Shown here: in pieces, positions 62,096-64,000 of the stretch
Position numbering within the stretch: position 1 is the stretch's first letter
Layout of the letters: every line of letters begins with the position of its first letter
Source: Alteromonas sp. V450
GTDB taxonomy: Bacteria > Pseudomonadota > Gammaproteobacteria > Enterobacterales > Alteromonadaceae
Direction: 5' to 3'
Assembly: GCF_001885075.1 (NCBI RefSeq)
Contig: NZ_MODU01000004.1
Location: 2,046,001-2,110,000 of the forward strand
DNA: 64,000 nt
Program-made: the position numbers and the translations under genes
The notes under the pieces: model-generated
Seen by the model: the letters and a program-made list of their open reading frames with translations, nothing else
What the model was told of the DNA's origin: nothing
Databases searched by the model: none

Positions 62096-63624
62096 TTATG
62101 CTGATTCATGCAAAGCTAGTGATCTCTCAATTCTCAGTGCGGTTGTATTCATATCATTTCTCAACCACATACTGCGCACGCCATTTGGGCTAACATCAAT
62201 GCCTAATGCTTCTGTTAGCTTATGTGCCACCTTCTGCTGACCAAGGTGAGGATGTTCAAGAGAGAACTCGATTACCGCTTTCTCGATTTCCATATCTACA
62301 CAGTTTTTATGCCGTATGTTAGGCGTTTCTTGCCGTTTTAGCGCATCAGGGCCACCTCGCTTAACCATTCTTAAGTGCCGATGAATAGTGTCTCGTGAGA
62401 CGCCACTTTGGCGTGATGCAGCACTGACGCTTCCGAGCTTTTCGATTAACGCTAATACTTCAAGTTTCTTCTGTACTGCCAAGTCTTCTGATGCCAGTTT
62501 GCTTGGCTCATTAACTTCCGAGATCTTCAGTTTGCGACCAGCGAAGTGAGCGGTAAACCCTTTTTTACTCGTGTTCCTTATCTCGATTTTCTGATTGGCA
62601 ATGGAGTGCTTGAGCGGTGAATCAATGAGGTAGAATTTGTTGCCATAACTGAAGGTATGGTCGTTACGTATTTTACATGGTCTTTAATGACGCAGATATC
62701 ATCAAGGTTGATGTGTTTTGACAGAGGCGTAAATTCAGGTGCTTGCTTTGATTTCACTTGGACTTTCGACTGCCAGAACTGCGGAATGAAGACATGCTTA
62801 AGGTAAGCATTGGCAGCGGCGATATCGTTGATATTGTTCAACCTAAGTTCGGGCACCAACCTGTCTTGGAAGGTTTCGAACGCTCGTTCAACGCGCCCTT
62901 TACCTTGTGGGGAATTGGCAAAGATAATTTCAATGCCCAGCTCCTCACAAGCGCGTTGCATTTGTGAGAAGTTACAACGCTTAGGCCCACCATAGATTCC
63001 GGCTCTGTCCACATAAAGTGTTTTAAACACACCTTTCTTTTCAAGGCAGTCACGCATGACTTTCAAACATCCAACGGTGGTCTCTGATGGGAAGAATTCA
63101 GCATAAACTTCACTGGTGGCATCATCTATCATCGCAATGAGACAATGCTTTTTGTTACCAAACCAACGGTGCGGACTACCATCCATTTGCATCATTAAGC
63201 CCGGTGCGGCCATACGTTCTCTGCGTTTACGAACATGGCTACGACGACGCTTAGCTCGCTTTACATGATGAATATCGTGCGCCCAACCACGTAAGGTCTC
63301 ACGCTTAACAACAATGTGTTCATTCTCAGCCAACTGCTCGGCTAAGTGCAGTAAATTCAAATCAAAATACTTATCCTTAATTAACGCTTGAACGGCTTTT
63401 TTTATCGAAATAGGCGTTTTATTCGGGGGTGATTTACCGCAATTACCATGCACCACAAACTGAATACCGACTTCTTGATAGCGTTTTATATAGCGTTCAA
63501 TTGAACGTCGGGATTTATTGAGTAACTTGGTAGCATTGGCAATCGATATTTTACCTTCAACCACTTTAGCTATTATATCAACGGTGAGTTGAGCTTTAGA
63601 ATCCATCACAATCATCCTCAACAT
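62096..63624 (-). pseudogene. ISNCY/IS1202-like transposase, frameshifted
   Basis: From 63624 the frame encodes helix-turn-helix domains (LTVDIIAKVVEGKISIANATKLL, RSIERYIKRYQEVG) and an integrase-like core: Asp in MQMDGSPHRW, Asp in TLYVDRAGIYG and Glu in GKGRVERAFETF. After about position 62670 the coding signal shifts one base, near GTAAAATACG; the second frame reads IRNDHTFSYGNKFYLIDSP and continues to 62096, ending with an IS481-like HTH segment (SAASRQSGVSRDTIHRHL). The whole is 509 codons. The shift may be a mutation or a programmed -1 slip. Confidence 0.8.
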
Positions 63625-63726
63625 GCCTTCTAGTATTCAAAAAACAAAACACTAACAGGCACATAAAAAAATGACCGACAGAATCGCTTGGTAATTAAGA
63701 TACGACAAAGTCGCTTGGTGTTAACA

Positions 63727-63743
63727 CGCTAAACTGGATTAGT
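63727..63743 (+). repeat. 17-bp direct repeat, right flank of the mercury transposon
   Basis: CGCTAAACTGGATTAGT, identical to 60506-60522. Immediately outside the outermost inverted end motif. Confidence 0.88.
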
Positions 63744-64000
63744 CGTCACTTAACCTGACACTTTCAGAGATAGAGCTAGACCAAAATTGACAGTCTCTTG
63801 TGCACGTGAAGCAGACCTTGGCTCATTAAGATTTTAATGACACGAATGAGGTAATCAACGGTCATGCTACTAATAAAAATTGAATGGCTGCTTTAGCCGA
63901 ATACCTATGACAAAGCTCCAACATAAAACTGATAATTCGAGACTATTTCTCCGTACTAGAAGAACACACTTCTGCAATGCTATCTAATTGATGCAATACC
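63744..64000. other. Right edge, no gene seen
   Basis: The last 257 bases carry no convincing reading frame or repeat. Confidence 0.5.

Larger units (their letters stand above)
60523..63726. mobile_element. Mercury-resistance transposon with ISNCY/IS1202-like transposase
   Basis: A 3204-bp unit bounded by a 17-bp direct repeat. The ends are inverted relative to each other and each contains two copies of a 20-bp motif (left 60526-60545 and 60551-60570; right 63676-63695 and 63703-63722, with consensus ATTACCAAGCGA.T.TGTCG). Inside are merR, the mer operator, merT, merP, a GDCCVxC protein and a frameshifted transposase on the opposite strand. A single-transposase element carrying passenger mer genes is unusual. 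Confidence 0.85.

Noticed and set aside
62096..62482. Independent 128-aa HTH regulator
   Set aside because: Its frame is open well upstream of the candidate start and continues the transposase in a shifted frame, so it is better read as the C-terminal part of that transposase.
1..64000. CRISPR array, rRNA or tRNA genes
   Set aside because: No regularly spaced direct repeats and no rRNA or cloverleaf sequence were recognised by eye. A covariance or tRNA search would be decisive.

Overview
The window looks like chromosomal DNA of a marine gammaproteobacterium, most likely an Alteromonas or close relative. I infer this from gene content (VIT/VWA sortase target with a class GN-type sortase, YaeQ, Nei, DUF3010, MacAB and CadC-like genes), a moderate GC content and short intergenic spaces. 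I ran no database search. No rRNA, tRNA or CRISPR array was recognised.

Layout. 0.3-20.6 kb is mostly ordinary chromosome: SDR, DJ-1/PfpI, YihY, sortase pair, adenosine deaminase, an orphan type IV pilin beside a decayed IS5-type transposase, YaeQ, small exported proteins, nitroreductase, MFS exporter, Nei, a quinone-oxidoreductase-like MDR and a RecQ-family helicase. 20.8-25.1 kb holds a split borosin locus: an alpha-N-methyltransferase of the OphMA/SonM type, a 67-aa precursor, and a TPR hybrid sensor kinase directly behind it. 25.3-27.4 kb (minus strand) holds three tandem paralogous small exported peptides with a conserved two-Cys C-terminus, a LuxR-type regulator, a 51-aa CxxC protein and a HlyD-like protein. 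I do not recognise this as a described system. 28.0-30.1 kb is a CadC-like membrane regulator.

30.3-46.6 kb is the most striking region: one minus-strand run of 15 genes plus a divergent cysteine desulfurase. It encodes a 65-aa Cys/Ser-rich precursor peptide, a complete azole toolkit (E1-like ocin-ThiF partner, YcaO ending in PxPxP, SagB-like FMN dehydrogenase), a second YcaO with TfuA (the pairing known for peptide thioamidation), a sulfur-relay set (ThiF/MoeB-rhodanese, MoaD/ThiS-like carrier ending in GG, cysteine desulfurase), a gluzincin-type peptidase, an ABC-2 exporter, a Yip1-like membrane protein and a MacAB-type exporter. My reading is a RiPP that carries both azol(in)es and thioamide(s). 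A stem-loop between the precursor and the enzyme genes would favour precursor over enzyme expression.

46.8-56.1 kb returns to ordinary genes (Asp/Asn hydroxylase, DUF3010, PQQ sugar dehydrogenase, lipoprotein, VOC, serine hydrolase). An 18-codon ORF sits there with a 13-nt Shine-Dalgarno fully complementary to the 16S 3' end. 56.1-63.7 kb is an accessory island: DUF3800, a gene split by an IS3-family copy with a clean 3-bp duplication, DUF5677, and a 3.2-kb mercury transposon (merR-merT-merP-GDCCVxC plus an ISNCY/IS1202-like transposase) bounded by repeat-bearing inverted ends and a 17-bp direct repeat. An apparently identical IS3-family copy lies at 50.4 kb, also with its own 3-bp duplication.
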